Assembly (NCBI GenBank): GCA_947474005.1
Contig: CANJHI010000036.1
Span: 1 to 36,674 of the forward strand
DNA: 36,674 bases
Origin: Alphaproteobacteria bacterium
Lineage (GTDB): Bacteria > Pseudomonadota > Alphaproteobacteria > Reyranellales > Reyranellaceae
Direction of reading: 5' to 3'
The notes beneath the pieces were generated by a model. It ran no database searches. It saw only the letters and a list, made by a program, of their open reading frames with translations, and was not told the DNA's origin. The position numbers and the translations under genes are program-made. This document shows, piece after piece, positions 1 to 10,706 of the stretch; positions within the stretch are counted from its first letter, which is position 1, and every line of letters starts with the position of its first letter.

Positions 1-24
1 ATACCAACCGTCTGAACCGATGAC
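1..24 (+). repeat. Left terminal inverted repeat of the IS630 element
   Basis: Starts ATACCAACCG, which is exactly repeated in reverse complement at 1160-1169. Over 24 bases the two ends differ at positions 11, 13, 18 and 19 only. It coincides with the window edge. Confidence 0.85.
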
Positions 25-93
25 TCTTATGTGATTTGCGCTGGAGGTCGGGGCTCGATTCTTTGAAGCGACAGTGTCGTTGAGGAGGTCGGG

Positions 94-1152
94 ATGTCGT
101 TGGCGATCACGCGGAGGGATTTATCGGCGGAGGGGCTTCGCGGTCACGCCCGTCGGTGTCAGGACGTCCAGCAAGCATGCCGTCTGTTGGCCCTGGCCTT
201 TGTGCTGGAGGGGACCTCTCGGACGGAAGCGGCCCGGGCAGGCGGGATGGACCGCCAGACATTGCGGGACTGGGTGATCCGCTACAACGAGGCGGGCGTG
301 GACGGGCTGCACGACCTGCCGCGCTCGGGGCGACCGCCGCGGCTGAACGCTGTGCATCTGGCCGAGCTTGCGCGGCTGGTCGAAGAAGGCCCGGATATTG
401 CGGTGCATGGCGTCGTGCGCTGGCGTTGCGTCGATCTCCAGGCCGAGATCAAGGCGCGCTTCGATGTCGATCTCTCGGAGCGCCAGGTCGGCCGGATTCT
501 CGGACAACTCAAGTTCACGCGTCTGTCGGTGCGGCCACGCCATCCGCAGACCGACGAGGCCGCGCAGCAGGCGTTTAAAAAAAACTTCGCAGGCCTGGTG
601 AAAGAGGCGCTTCCCGCCACCGCCACCGCTAAGCCGATAGAGGTCTGGTTCCAGGACGAAGCGCGGATCGGTCAAAAGGGCACCCTGACCCGCATATGGG
701 CCCGCATCGGCTCGCGGCCTCGCGCCCCGCGCGATACCCGCTACGAATCGGCCTACCTGTTCGGCGCCGTCTGCCCCGAGCGTGCCGTCGGCGCTGCCCT
801 GGTGATGCCCTACGCCGATAGCGAAGCCATGAACCTCCATCTCCAGGAGATCGGCCGCGCGGTGACCCCCGGAGCCCATGCCATCCTCGTCCTCGACGGC
901 GCCGGATGGCACACCAGCCACACTCTGGATCCGCCACACAACGTCACGCTTCTCTGCCTGCCGCCCTATTCACCTGAACTCAATCCGGTCGAGAACGTCT
1001 GGGAGTACCTGCGCAAGAACAACCTCGCCCTGCGCATCCACGACACCTACGACGCCATCGTCGATGCCTGCTGCAAGGCTTGGACTGACCTGCTCGCCAC
1101 CCCGCAAAGGATCGCATCCATCACAAGCCGGCGATGGGCTGAACTGTCATGA
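94..1152 (+). CDS. IS630-family DDE transposase
   Basis: Catalyses cut-and-paste transposition of the surrounding element. The 352-residue protein has an N-terminal helix-turn-helix region (about residues 25-75) of the homeodomain-like type that binds the inverted repeats. A second winged-helix-like part lies at about 85-150. The RNase H-fold catalytic core carries D188 (in WFQDEARIG), D268 (in LVLDGAGWH) and E300 (in PELNPVENVWEYL). The last two are 32 residues apart, as expected for IS630. The ATG at 94 has a good ribosome binding site (GAGGAGG at 82-88). The frame is intact to the stop at 1150-1152, just inside the right inverted repeat, so the enzyme looks functional. A run of eight A at 577-584 (codons Phe-Lys-Lys-Asn) could allow slippage but is not needed to read the full protein. 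Confidence 0.95.
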   Translation: MSLAITRRDLSAEGLRGHARRCQDVQQACRLLALAFVLEGTSRTEAARAGGMDRQTLRDWVIRYNEAGVDGLHDLPRSGRPPRLNAVHLAELARLVEEGPDIAVHGVVRWRCVDLQAEIKARFDVDLSERQVGRILGQLKFTRLSVRPRHPQTDEAAQQAFKKNFAGLVKEALPATATAKPIEVWFQDEARIGQKGTLTRIWARIGSRPRAPRDTRYESAYLFGAVCPERAVGAALVMPYADSEAMNLHLQEIGRAVTPGAHAILVLDGAGWHTSHTLDPPHNVTLLCLPPYSPELNPVENVWEYLRKNNLALRIHDTYDAIVDACCKAWTDLLATPQRIASITSRRWAELS

Positions 1153-1169
1153 GTTCTGTCGGTTGGTAT
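1146..1169 (+). repeat. Right terminal inverted repeat of the IS630 element
   Basis: Ends CGGTTGGTAT, the exact reverse complement of the first ten bases of the window. It includes the last codons and stop of the transposase. Its final AT forms the first two bases of the ATG at 1168. Confidence 0.85.
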
Positions 1170-1539
1170 GAGGCGCGGCGAACGCATTCTGAGCGCCGAC
1201 GAAACCCGGGAATTGGTAGGGTTGTTGGAGGCAAGTGCGGCTTTCGGCCCTCCGCGCGACGGTTTGAAGCTGCCGGACAACGACTTCTGGTGGACCATCG
1301 CCTCCTGCCGCAACGGCGTCTGGGGATTTCAGGCCTATCACTATCCGACGGACGGCTTCGCCAACGTGAAATTCGCTGAGCGGCTGTTCGCCTGGGACAA
1401 CGTGCCGGTTCCGGTGAACCGGCCGCGCAAGCTGGAACCCTCCAGTCTCCGTCGCGATTGGAACGCGCCAATGTATCACGCCGGCAGCGCGAACCGCTGG
1501 ATTCTCGTGGTGGGGAAGGATGGGCTGCGGCCGAGGTAG
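1168..1539 (+). CDS. Hypothetical protein whose start codon abuts the IS end
   Basis: A 123-residue soluble protein I do not recognise. It has no signal peptide or membrane segment. Its middle is aromatic-rich (FWWTIASC, WGFQAYHYP, RLFAWDNVP) and its end is basic (VGKDGLRPR). The ATG at 1168 shares bases with the TA target site of the IS630 element, so the natural upstream region has been replaced by the IS right end. No ribosome binding site is visible in the IS sequence before it. The gene is therefore either cut off from its promoter or is the 3' part of a longer gene whose beginning lies left of the element, outside this window. Base composition and codon use look like the neighbours, so the coding frame is probably real. 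It ends 62 bp before clpS. Confidence 0.6.
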   Translation: MRRGERILSADETRELVGLLEASAAFGPPRDGLKLPDNDFWWTIASCRNGVWGFQAYHYPTDGFANVKFAERLFAWDNVPVPVNRPRKLEPSSLRRDWNAPMYHAGSANRWILVVGKDGLRPR

Positions 1540-1560
1540 CGAAAGCGCCCAGGCTACCTA

Positions 1561-1566
1561 TATAAT
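1561..1566 (+). promoter_or_regulatory. Perfect -10 element (TATAAT) ahead of clpS
   Basis: TATAAT lies 36 bases upstream of the ATG at 1602. A -35 element at 17 bp spacing (about 1537-1543) is poor. Transcription would begin near 1573, inside or after the alternative TTG start at 1566. This argues that clpS begins at the ATG at 1602. Confidence 0.5.
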
Positions 1567-1601
1567 TGAAAGCTGTTCCCATCGGGAGTTTGAACCGGAA
1601 G

Positions 1602-2021
1602 ATGGTCTTTGCGCGTACCGCTAGCGAATGGCACTTCGAGGGCAGCCGCCTGGGTGGGCCCAATGAGCCGCCGGGAGGGCCGCCGCAACAGCCGCCCCGT
1701 CGCGAGGACGGGGACGGCGACAACGACGGGCGGACCGGGGCGCTGACGCTCACGCGGACGCGGACCAAGAAGCCGTCGATGTACAAGGTGCTTATGCTGA
1801 ACGATGACTACACGCCGATGGAGTTCGTTGTCGACGTGCTGCAGCATATTTTTCAGAAGACGCGTGACGAGGCGACCGAGATCATGCTGCACGTCCATCA
1901 GAAGGGCGTCGGCATCTGCGGGGTCTACACCTACGAGATCGCCGAGACCAAGGTGACTCAAACGGTGGATTACGCCCGCAAAAACCAGCACCCTCTCCAG
2001 TGCACGTTGGAGAAAGAGTAG
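1602..2021 (+). CDS. clpS: ATP-dependent Clp protease adaptor ClpS
   Basis: ClpS binds proteins with N-terminal bulky residues (N-degrons) and delivers them to ClpAP. The conserved core covers the C-terminal ~75 of 139 residues: [18 protein letters not shown] with the Asn-Asp-Asp-Tyr substrate pocket loop, then MLHVHQKG and an ending close to [10 protein letters not shown]. It is followed at 41 bp by clpA, its usual partner. The ATG at 1602 is preceded by GGAAG. A TTG at 1566 would add 12 residues but overlaps the -10 element. The N-terminal extension of about 60 residues is rich in Pro, Gly, Asp and Arg ([14 protein letters not shown]) and is longer than the short disordered leader typical of alphaproteobacterial ClpS proteins. 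The ClpS N-terminus is known to enter the ClpA channel, so a long tail could matter. Confidence 0.95.
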   Translation: MVFARTASEWHFEGSRLGGPNEPPGGPPQQPPRREDGDGDNDGRTGALTLTRTRTKKPSMYKVLMLNDDYTPMEFVVDVLQHIFQKTRDEATEIMLHVHQKGVGICGVYTYEIAETKVTQTVDYARKNQHPLQCTLEKE

Positions 2022-2062
2022 TTCGAAGAAGAAGTAGTTAGTTTTTCCGTCGAGGTGGTCCG

Positions 2063-4377
<2,315 letters not shown>

Positions 4378-4378
<1 letters not shown>

Positions 4379-4554
4379 TGGTCAAGCCTCTCTGGCTCGC
4401 TTTCCGCGCCGCGGTGATCGCCACCGCGGTGTTCTGGGCACTGCTCACGATCGTCGACAAGTCCGGCTGGCAGATCCCCTACGGCCTGTCGGCGCTGACC
4501 GAGCCGCTCGTCTTCTTCGTCGTGTTCTTCTTCGGCGTAATGATGGCCAAGTAG
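4378..4554 (+). CDS. Small two-helix membrane protein overlapping the clpA stop
   Basis: A 58-residue ORF whose ATG (4378-4380) shares its A with the clpA TAA stop (4376-4378), a typical translational-coupling overlap. The predicted product has two hydrophobic stretches: residues ~8-26 (FRAAVIATAVFWALLTIV) and ~43-56 (LVFFVVFFFGVMMA). A short polar loop (DKSGWQIPYGLSALTE) joins them, so both ends probably lie on the same side of the membrane. I cannot assign a family. The coupling suggests co-expression with clpS-clpA, but nothing in the sequence shows a physical link to the protease. It ends 10 bp before the convergent FemAB-like gene, and no terminator hairpin fits in that gap. Confidence 0.6.
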
Positions 4555-4564
4555 GCTGTGGCCT

Positions 4565-5743
4565 TCAGCCCTCGTTCTCTCTCTTGAACGGCGAGGACTG
4601 CATCAGCCCCTCGATCTCCTGCTCGACGGCCGGCCGTTCGCGACTGAGATAGTCGGCGACGGCGCGGCGGAAGGACGGGTCGGGGATCCAGTGCGCTGAA
4701 TAGGTCGGTACCGGAAGATAGCCGCGCTGGATCTTGTGGTCGCCCTGGGCGCCGGCTTCGACACGTTGCATCCCATGCGCGATGGCATAGTCGATGGCCT
4801 GGTAGTAGCAGGCCTCGAAATGCAGGAAGGCGTGGCTTTCCAGGCAGCCCCAGTAGCGGCCATAGAGCGTGTCGTTGCCCTTGAGATTGAGCGCGCCACC
4901 AACCGGCCGCCCATCGGCCTCGGCCATGATCAGGACCACCTTGTCGGCCATGGTCGAGCCCAGGACATCGAAGAAGGCGCGCGTCAGATAGGGCGTGCCC
5001 CACTTGCGGCCGCCGGTATCCATGTAGAAGGCGAAGAAGGCATCCCAGTGCTCCGGCCTGATCTCATCACCGCTCAGCGCCCGGATGGTCAATCCCTCGC
5101 GCCGGACCGCCTCGCGCTCCTTGCGGATTGCCTTGCGCTTTCGTGAGGAGAGGGCGGCCAGGAAATCGTCGAAGGTTCGATAGCCGTCATTGCGCCAATG
5201 GAACTGCTGCCCCAGGCGCAGCAGCCAGCCGTGCTCGCCGAAGCGCTTCCACTCGGCTTCGGTGCAGAAAGTGGCGTGCACGGAGCTGATGCCGTTGTCG
5301 CCGGCAATCTTGGACAACATGTCGATCAGAGCATCGCGCACGCCGTCGGCGAGCGGGCCGGGGCGAGCGAACAGCCGGGGCCCAGGCACCGGCGTGAAGG
5401 GAATCGCGACCTGGAGCTTGGGATAGTAGCGACCGCCGGCGCGCTCGAAGGCCTGTGCCCAGCCATGATCGAAGACATATTCGCCCTGCGAGTGACTCTT
5501 CACGTAGAGAGGTACGGCGCCCAGCAGTCCATGTTCGGGGTCCTCTGCCAGCAGATATTGCGGCTGCCAGCCGGTGCGCCGGCCGACCGACTTCGAGTCC
5601 TCCAGCGCCTTCAGGAAGCGATAGCTCAGGAATGGATTGCCGCCCGATCCCGGGGGCAACGCGCAGGCGTCCCACTGGAGCGGGTCGACCGCGGCGAGTG
5701 TTTCGACGACACGCAGGCCGATCGTTGGAGCGTCATCCGGCAT
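4565..5743 (-). CDS. FemAB-like GNAT-fold acyltransferase (DUF482/COG3146 type)
   Basis: A 392-residue cytoplasmic protein of the family often annotated as peptidogalycan biosynthesis/recognition or GNAT N-acyltransferase. Family-like stretches include NPFLSYRFLKALED near residue 37, the basic run SRKRKAIRKEREAVRREG at ~200, and a second GNAT-like half with VVLIMAEADGRPVGGALNLKG and YYQAIDYAIAHGMQRVEAGAQGDHK. The C-terminal PVPTYSAHWI is also typical. Members resemble FemABX enzymes that move aminoacyl groups, but the true substrate is not established. It lies 54 bp downstream of the RND pump gene on the same strand, so it may be the last gene of that transcript. Start is ATG at 5743 with only a weak ribosome binding site. 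Confidence 0.85.
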   Translation of the reverse strand: MPDDAPTIGLRVVETLAAVDPLQWDACALPPGSGGNPFLSYRFLKALEDSKSVGRRTGWQPQYLLAEDPEHGLLGAVPLYVKSHSQGEYVFDHGWAQAFERAGGRYYPKLQVAIPFTPVPGPRLFARPGPLADGVRDALIDMLSKIAGDNGISSVHATFCTEAEWKRFGEHGWLLRLGQQFHWRNDGYRTFDDFLAALSSRKRKAIRKEREAVRREGLTIRALSGDEIRPEHWDAFFAFYMDTGGRKWGTPYLTRAFFDVLGSTMADKVVLIMAEADGRPVGGALNLKGNDTLYGRYWGCLESHAFLHFEACYYQAIDYAIAHGMQRVEAGAQGDHKIQRGYLPVPTYSAHWIPDPSFRRAVADYLSRERPAVEQEIEGLMQSSPFKRENEG

Positions 5744-5797
5744 AACGCGAGCATAGCGCGATTCGTGTCAGCACGAGCCTAAATCCGCGCCGGGCAG

Positions 5798-8700
5798 CTA
5801 TTCCGCAGGCTTGTGCGTCTGCGCCAGGTCGTCGGCCGACCGGCTGAAGCGCTTGCGGCTCCAGGCGCCGACCCGGTCGATATAGACCAAGACGACCGGC
5901 ACCACGACCAGGGTGAGCAGGGTCGAGCTGATCAGTCCCCCGATCACTGCGTGCGCCATCGGCGCGCGCTGGCTGGCGCCTTCGCCCAGACCCAGGGCCA
6001 GCGGCATCATGCCGAACACCATGGCGAGCGTGGTCATCAGGATGGGCCGCAGCCGGATCGTCCCGGCCTCGAGCAGAGCCTCGTTGACCGGCACGTCGCG
6101 GGCGCGCGCCTGGTTGAAGAAATCGACCAGCAGGATGGCGTTCTTGGTGACCAGGCCCATCAGCATGATGAAACCGATGGCGCTGAAGATGTTGAGTGTG
6201 GTGCCGGCGATCAGCAGCCCCAGGAACACGCCGATCAGCGACATCGGTAGCGACATCATGATCGCCAGCGGCTGCAGGAAGCTGCCGAACTGAGAGGCGA
6301 GGATCAGGTAGATCAGGATGACGGCGAGCAGGAGCGCCTGGCCGGCATAGGCGGCACTTTCCGCCATGTCCTTGGTTGAGCCGCCGAAGACGAAGCGATA
6401 GCCTGGCGGCAGCTTGGTCGCAGCCAGGATCTTCTGCAGATCGCTACTCACTTCGCCGCTCGACCGGCCAGAGACGTTGGCGGTGATCTGGACTTCGCGG
6501 TTGAGATCACGGCGGTTGATCTGCGAGGCGCCGACGTCGTCGACAATGTCGGCAATCTGGGCGATGTGGACCATCCGCGGCAGGCCGTTCGGCTCGGTGC
6601 CGGCGGTGAACCAGATACGCTGCAGGTCGGCGACACCGGTGCGCTCGTCGATCGGCAGGCGGACCATGACGGTGTAGTTTTCGCCGTCGGGTGCCCGCCA
6701 CAGGCTGGTTTCGTCGCCGGCGAACAGCGGCCGCAACGACTGCGCCACCTGGGCGGAGCCGAGGCCGAGATCGGATGCCGCTTCGCGCCGCAGCCGCACC
6801 GACAGGACTGGCTTGGCGGCCTTCAGATTGCGGTCGAGGTCGACCATGCCGGGGATGGCGGCGGCACGCTGCATTACCTCTTGGGACAGTCTGTCGAGCA
6901 CGCCAGTGTCGGGTCCCTGTAGCGAGAGCTGGAGCTGCTTCTGCACGCCACCGCCGGGGCCGCCGGGAATGTTGATCGAGACCAGGATACCCGGGATGAC
7001 GGCCAGTCGTTCGCGGATCGGCTGGGCAAGCTGTTCTGGCGAGCGCTTGCGGTCCTTGATGGGTTTCAGGCGGAGATAGAGGCTCGCCTGGTTCTTGCCG
7101 TTGGCGTAGCCGGTGTTGACCGTGCCGTAAGTGTAGTCGACCTCGGGGAATTCCCGTACCGCAGTGTCGACCTGATTGAGCTTGGCCGTGGTGTATTCGA
7201 GCGACGAGCCGACCGGCGTTTCGATGCTCACGACCTGCTCGCCGAGGTCGGCTTGGGGCACGAACTCGAAGCCGATGTATTTCGGCAGGGCAAAGCTCCC
7301 GAGGAAGGTGCCGAGCGCGATCAGCAGGGTGATCTTGGGCCAGCGCAGAGACCAGCCGAGGATCGAGCGATAGACCCGGTTGGCGTGGTCCTGGGCGCCG
7401 TTCACGATACGGGCGAAGCGGCCGGTGCCGTGGGCCTGCGGGTCGTACCAGATGCTCGACAGCATGGGGTCGAGCGTAAAGGACACGAACAGCGAGATCA
7501 GCACCGCCGCCGACACCATGACGCCGAACTGGAAGAAGAAGCGGCCGATGATGCCGCCCATGAAGGCGACCGGCAGGAAGACCGCGACGATGCAGAAGGT
7601 GGTCGCAAGCACCGCCAGCCCGATCTCGTTGGTGCCGTCGATCGCCGCCTGGCGGTGCGTCTTGCCGAAGCCGATGTGGCGCATGATGTTCTCGCGCACC
7701 ACGATGGCGTCGTCGATGAGGATGCCGATGGCGAGGCTGAGTGCCATCAAGGTCAGCACATTCAGGGTGAAGCCAAACGCCGCCATCACCATGAAGGCGC
7801 CGAACACGGAAATCGGCAGCGCCAGGCCGGTGATCACCGTGCTGCGCCACGAGTGCAGGAACAGGAACACGATGGCGATCGTGAGCAGGCCACCCTCGAC
7901 CATCGTCTGCTGGACGTTGCTGACCGAATTCTGGATGCCGCGCGAGCTGTCGCGCACGATCTCGAGTTTGACGTCGGGCGGCAGGGAAGGCTGCAGCTCG
8001 GCGATCGCCCTGCGAACGCCGCGGGCGACCTCGATGGTGTTGGAGCCCTGCGTCTTGACCACGTCGATGGCCAGTGCCCGCTCGCCGTTCAGCGTGGCCA
8101 CGCTCTCCCGCTCCTGCTGGCCGTCGACCACCGTCGCGATCTGGCGCAGGTAGACCGGCGCCAGGCCGCGCCGGGCCACGATCAGGTCGGCGAAGTGCCC
8201 CGGTTCTCCAATGCGGCCGGTGACCTCGATGATGCGGTCGTCGTTGCCGCGCGCCACATTGCCGGCGGGAAAATTCTGGTTCTCGTCCTTGACCGCCCGC
8301 ATGATGTCGTTGACGCCGACGCGCAGTGAATGCATCCGGCCGGGATCGATTTCGATGTTGATCTGGCGCTTGACGCCGCCGGCAATGGTGGCGCGTCCGA
8401 CGTCACGCACGGTCTGCAGGCGCTTGACGATGATCTGGTCGGCGAGCGTCGTCAGGTCGCGCACCGAGCGGATATCGGAGCGTACGGCGATCGATACGAT
8501 CGGCTGGTCGTCGGGGTTGAAGCGCTGGATCAGCGGCTCCTTGACTTCGGGCTTGAAGGCAGCGCGGACCTGCTGGACCTTTTCGCGCACGTCCTGCAGG
8601 GCGACGGATGACTGAACCGACAGCTCGAATTCGGCGATCACGATCGAGCGGCCCTCGAGCGAGCGTGATGTCAGCGTCTTGAGGCCGGCGATGGCGTTGA

Positions 8701-8911
8701 CCGATTCCTCGATCTTACGGCTGATCTCGGTCTCGACCGTCTCGGGTGACGCCCCGGGATACTCGGTAGTGACCACTACGATCGGGAAGTCGACGTTGGG
8801 GAATTGGTCGACGCCGAGCTGGCGGTAGGAGAACAGGCCCATCACCAGCAGCGCCACCATCATCATGGTGGCGAAGACCGGATTGTCGACCGCGATCTGG
8901 GTGAGCTTCAT
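5798..8911 (-). CDS. RND-family (HAE1-type) efflux permease
   Basis: Inner-membrane proton/drug antiporter subunit of a tripartite pump. At 1037 residues it has the AcrB-like length. It shows the first membrane helix (residues ~10-30), two large periplasmic loops (~35-335 and ~560-860) and twelve predicted membrane segments. The helix-4 motif GILIDDAIVVREN carries the proton-relay Asp pair, and LLVDFFNQARARD follows helix 11. The first loop begins LGVDQFPNVDFPIVVV and contains SIAVRS and RVGVNDI, as in multidrug rather than metal-ion RND proteins. The gene follows its adaptor gene at a 10 bp gap, in an operon headed by a TetR repressor. No TolC-like gene is present, so the outer-membrane partner must be encoded elsewhere. 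Substrates cannot be read from the sequence. Confidence 0.95.
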   Translation of the reverse strand: MKLTQIAVDNPVFATMMMVALLVMGLFSYRQLGVDQFPNVDFPIVVVTTEYPGASPETVETEISRKIEESVNAIAGLKTLTSRSLEGRSIVIAEFELSVQSSVALQDVREKVQQVRAAFKPEVKEPLIQRFNPDDQPIVSIAVRSDIRSVRDLTTLADQIIVKRLQTVRDVGRATIAGGVKRQINIEIDPGRMHSLRVGVNDIMRAVKDENQNFPAGNVARGNDDRIIEVTGRIGEPGHFADLIVARRGLAPVYLRQIATVVDGQQERESVATLNGERALAIDVVKTQGSNTIEVARGVRRAIAELQPSLPPDVKLEIVRDSSRGIQNSVSNVQQTMVEGGLLTIAIVFLFLHSWRSTVITGLALPISVFGAFMVMAAFGFTLNVLTLMALSLAIGILIDDAIVVRENIMRHIGFGKTHRQAAIDGTNEIGLAVLATTFCIVAVFLPVAFMGGIIGRFFFQFGVMVSAAVLISLFVSFTLDPMLSSIWYDPQAHGTGRFARIVNGAQDHANRVYRSILGWSLRWPKITLLIALGTFLGSFALPKYIGFEFVPQADLGEQVVSIETPVGSSLEYTTAKLNQVDTAVREFPEVDYTYGTVNTGYANGKNQASLYLRLKPIKDRKRSPEQLAQPIRERLAVIPGILVSINIPGGPGGGVQKQLQLSLQGPDTGVLDRLSQEVMQRAAAIPGMVDLDRNLKAAKPVLSVRLRREAASDLGLGSAQVAQSLRPLFAGDETSLWRAPDGENYTVMVRLPIDERTGVADLQRIWFTAGTEPNGLPRMVHIAQIADIVDDVGASQINRRDLNREVQITANVSGRSSGEVSSDLQKILAATKLPPGYRFVFGGSTKDMAESAAYAGQALLLAVILIYLILASQFGSFLQPLAIMMSLPMSLIGVFLGLLIAGTTLNIFSAIGFIMLMGLVTKNAILLVDFFNQARARDVPVNEALLEAGTIRLRPILMTTLAMVFGMMPLALGLGEGASQRAPMAHAVIGGLISSTLLTLVVVPVVLVYIDRVGAWSRKRFSRSADDLAQTHKPAE

Positions 8912-8921
8912 CGTCGTGCGC

Positions 8922-10061
8922 CTATCTCGTCTCGACGATCTTCACTCTCTGCCCCGGACGAAGGCCGGGCAGGGGGGCAGAGACAATCTGCATGCCCGCA
9001 TCGAGGCCCTTGACCTCGACCAGCTCGCCGCGCGACCAGGTGCGCACGACGCCGACCGGCTTGCGCACCAGGACAGCGTTTTCGACCGCCAGCACGAACT
9101 CGTCCTGGTCGTCCTTGCGCATCGCCGAGACCGGCACGGCAAGAGCGTGGTCCTTTTCCTTGACGATGACGGTGCCGGTGCCGAACAGACCGCCGCGCAG
9201 CGACTCGTGGCGATCTGTGATCTCGACATAGACCGGGATCGAACGCGATCCGGCCTGGGTCGTCGGGCTGATGCGGGTGATGCGACCGCTGAAGACGCGG
9301 CCGTCGAAGCCCTCCAGCGTTGCGGTCACCGGCTGGTCGACTTTCAGGCGGACGACGTCGGCGGCGGGCATTTGGGCCGCGATCTCGACGTGGCTGGTAT
9401 CGAGGAGCGTCAGGATCTTGCCGTCGATCGGCAGCGACTCGCCCTGGTTGGCGGTGCGTTCGCCGACCACGGCGTCGAAAGGAGCCACCACCTGGGCGTC
9501 GGTCAGGTTGCGCATCGCCACCTCGAGCTGGGCTTCTGCGACGGCGACCATGGAGGACCTGTTTTCGGCCGTCGACCGCGCCTGGTCGGCGGCGGACTGC
9601 GAGACGATGTTGCGTGAGGCCAGCGATTCCTTGTCCGAACGGTCGCGCGCCGTCCATCGCGCGTCGGCGCGGGCAGCCTCGACCGCAGAGCGGCGTTCGT
9701 TGACCTTCGACTGCAGTTCAGCGATCTCGAAGCGAGCCAGCACCTGGCCCTTGGTGACGTGGTCGCCCTCGCGCACCAGCACTTCGGCCAGGCGTCCGGC
9801 AACCCGCGCCTTGACGATGGTCTGGTCGACGGGCTGCGTCGTGCCGGTGAAGCGCACGACATCGACCAGGCCACGAGGACTGATCGTATGCAGCTCAGCC
9901 GGGATCAACTCGATCACGCGGTCGGCGGTCCGGGTGGTCTCCGCACCAGCGACCGGCGCCGACGCGCCCCTGCCGCTCTTCCACGCGACGGCGCCACCCG
10001 CGGCGGCGACGAGGGCGACGGCCGCGACGGTGCAGATCACGAGCTTGCGCTTGGTGCTCAT
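8922..10061 (-). CDS. RND efflux periplasmic adaptor (membrane fusion protein)
   Basis: Links the RND permease to an outer-membrane channel. The 379-residue protein begins with one hydrophobic anchor (residues ~7-27, LVICTVAAVALVAAAGGAVA) and no lipobox Cys, so it is a membrane-anchored rather than lipidated adaptor. A biotinyl-lipoyl-like half follows (AGRLAEVLVREGDHVTKGQ), then an alpha-helical hairpin (~120-190) and the second half (DAQVVAPFDAVVGERTANQG). The beta-barrel domain (~225-300) and a membrane-proximal end complete it. The ATG at 10061 overlaps the tetR stop (ATGA), with AGGG eight bases upstream, so expression is coupled to the repressor gene. Confidence 0.94.
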   Translation of the reverse strand: MSTKRKLVICTVAAVALVAAAGGAVAWKSGRGASAPVAGAETTRTADRVIELIPAELHTISPRGLVDVVRFTGTTQPVDQTIVKARVAGRLAEVLVREGDHVTKGQVLARFEIAELQSKVNERRSAVEAARADARWTARDRSDKESLASRNIVSQSAADQARSTAENRSSMVAVAEAQLEVAMRNLTDAQVVAPFDAVVGERTANQGESLPIDGKILTLLDTSHVEIAAQMPAADVVRLKVDQPVTATLEGFDGRVFSGRITRISPTTQAGSRSIPVYVEITDRHESLRGGLFGTGTVIVKEKDHALAVPVSAMRKDDQDEFVLAVENAVLVRKPVGVVRTWSRGELVEVKGLDAGMQIVSAPLPGLRPGQRVKIVETR

Positions 10062-10705
10062 GGACGGAGCCCTTTGAAAATGAAGTCGAGGTAGGCGGCG
10101 TAGAACTGGTCGCTGTCGATCGTGTTGGTGGGATCGTAGGGCGCGAGGGAGCGTTTCCAGACGGAGAACATGGCAAGTGGCTGGGCAATGATGATGGCGG
10201 TCGCATCAACGTTCTCGAGCGAACGGAACTCACCGCGCCTGATGCCGCGGTGCAGGGCTCGAATGAACAGGTCGCGTCCGCGCAGATCGAAATGCGCGCA
10301 GTAGAAGCGTGCCACGTCGGGGAAATTGCCGGCCTCGGCCAGGATCAATTTGATCACGCCGCCGGCCGGGCTTTCCTCGAAAGCGCGGAAGCCGCGGACG
10401 AGTTCGCGCAGCAAGTCCTCGCTCGGGCCCTCGAAGCGGTCGGTCATGTCCGTTGCCTCAGCCAATGGCCCGCCGACCGCCTCGGTGATGACCGCCTTGA
10501 AGAGTTCTTCCTTGTTCTTGAAATAGAGGTAGGGGAGCCCCTTGCTGACCGATGCGGCCTTGGCGACATCCTCGAGTTTGGTGGCGGCAAAGCCCCGCGT
10601 GACGAACAGTTCGAGCGCCGCCCGAGCGATTTCGGAGGCGCGATCCTCCGGCCGACGGGTCCGGGGTGTCGGTGGAGAGATATTGACTGAATGGTCAGTA
10701 TTCAT
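10058..10705 (-). CDS. TetR/AcrR-family transcriptional regulator of the RND operon
   Basis: The 215-residue protein has an N-terminal TetR helix-turn-helix domain at ~22-70: IARAALELFVTRGFAATKLE, then VAKAASVSKGLPYLYFKNKEELF. The C-terminal ligand-binding region is variable. It is the first gene of tetR-adaptor-pump and overlaps the adaptor start by four bases, so it probably represses its own operon. An ACTGA-N4-TCAGT palindrome sits in its first codons and a second perfect palindrome lies just upstream. The ATG at 10705 is the only plausible start, since no other start codon occurs before the HTH. The upstream ribosome binding site is weak (CGGAA). Confidence 0.93.
   Translation of the reverse strand: MNTDHSVNISPPTPRTRRPEDRASEIARAALELFVTRGFAATKLEDVAKAASVSKGLPYLYFKNKEELFKAVITEAVGGPLAEATDMTDRFEGPSEDLLRELVRGFRAFEESPAGGVIKLILAEAGNFPDVARFYCAHFDLRGRDLFIRALHRGIRRGEFRSLENVDATAIIIAQPLAMFSVWKRSLAPYDPTNTIDSDQFYAAYLDFIFKGLRP
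10686..10699. promoter_or_regulatory. Putative TetR operator inside the first tetR codons
   Basis: ACTGAATGGTCAGT is a 5+5 palindrome (ACTGA-N4-TCAGT), the shape of AcrR/FabR-type TetR sites. It covers tetR codons 3-6, just downstream of the likely transcription start. Binding here would block initiation or early elongation. Confidence 0.5.
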
Positions 10706-10706
10706 A

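Larger units (their letters stand above)
1..1169 (+). mobile_element. IS630-family insertion sequence, complete
   Basis: The element is bounded by imperfect inverted repeats at 1-24 and 1146-1169, which match at 20 of 24 positions, and it carries one transposase gene. The outer bases read ATACC...GGTAT, so a TA target duplication can be placed at 2-3 and 1167-1168. TA duplication is the known target choice of the IS630/Tc1-mariner group. The total length of about 1.17 kb is normal for the family. The window begins at the first base of the left repeat, so only one base of left flank is visible and the TA duplication cannot be proven from this window. The right end runs directly into the start codon of the next gene. 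Confidence 0.9.
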
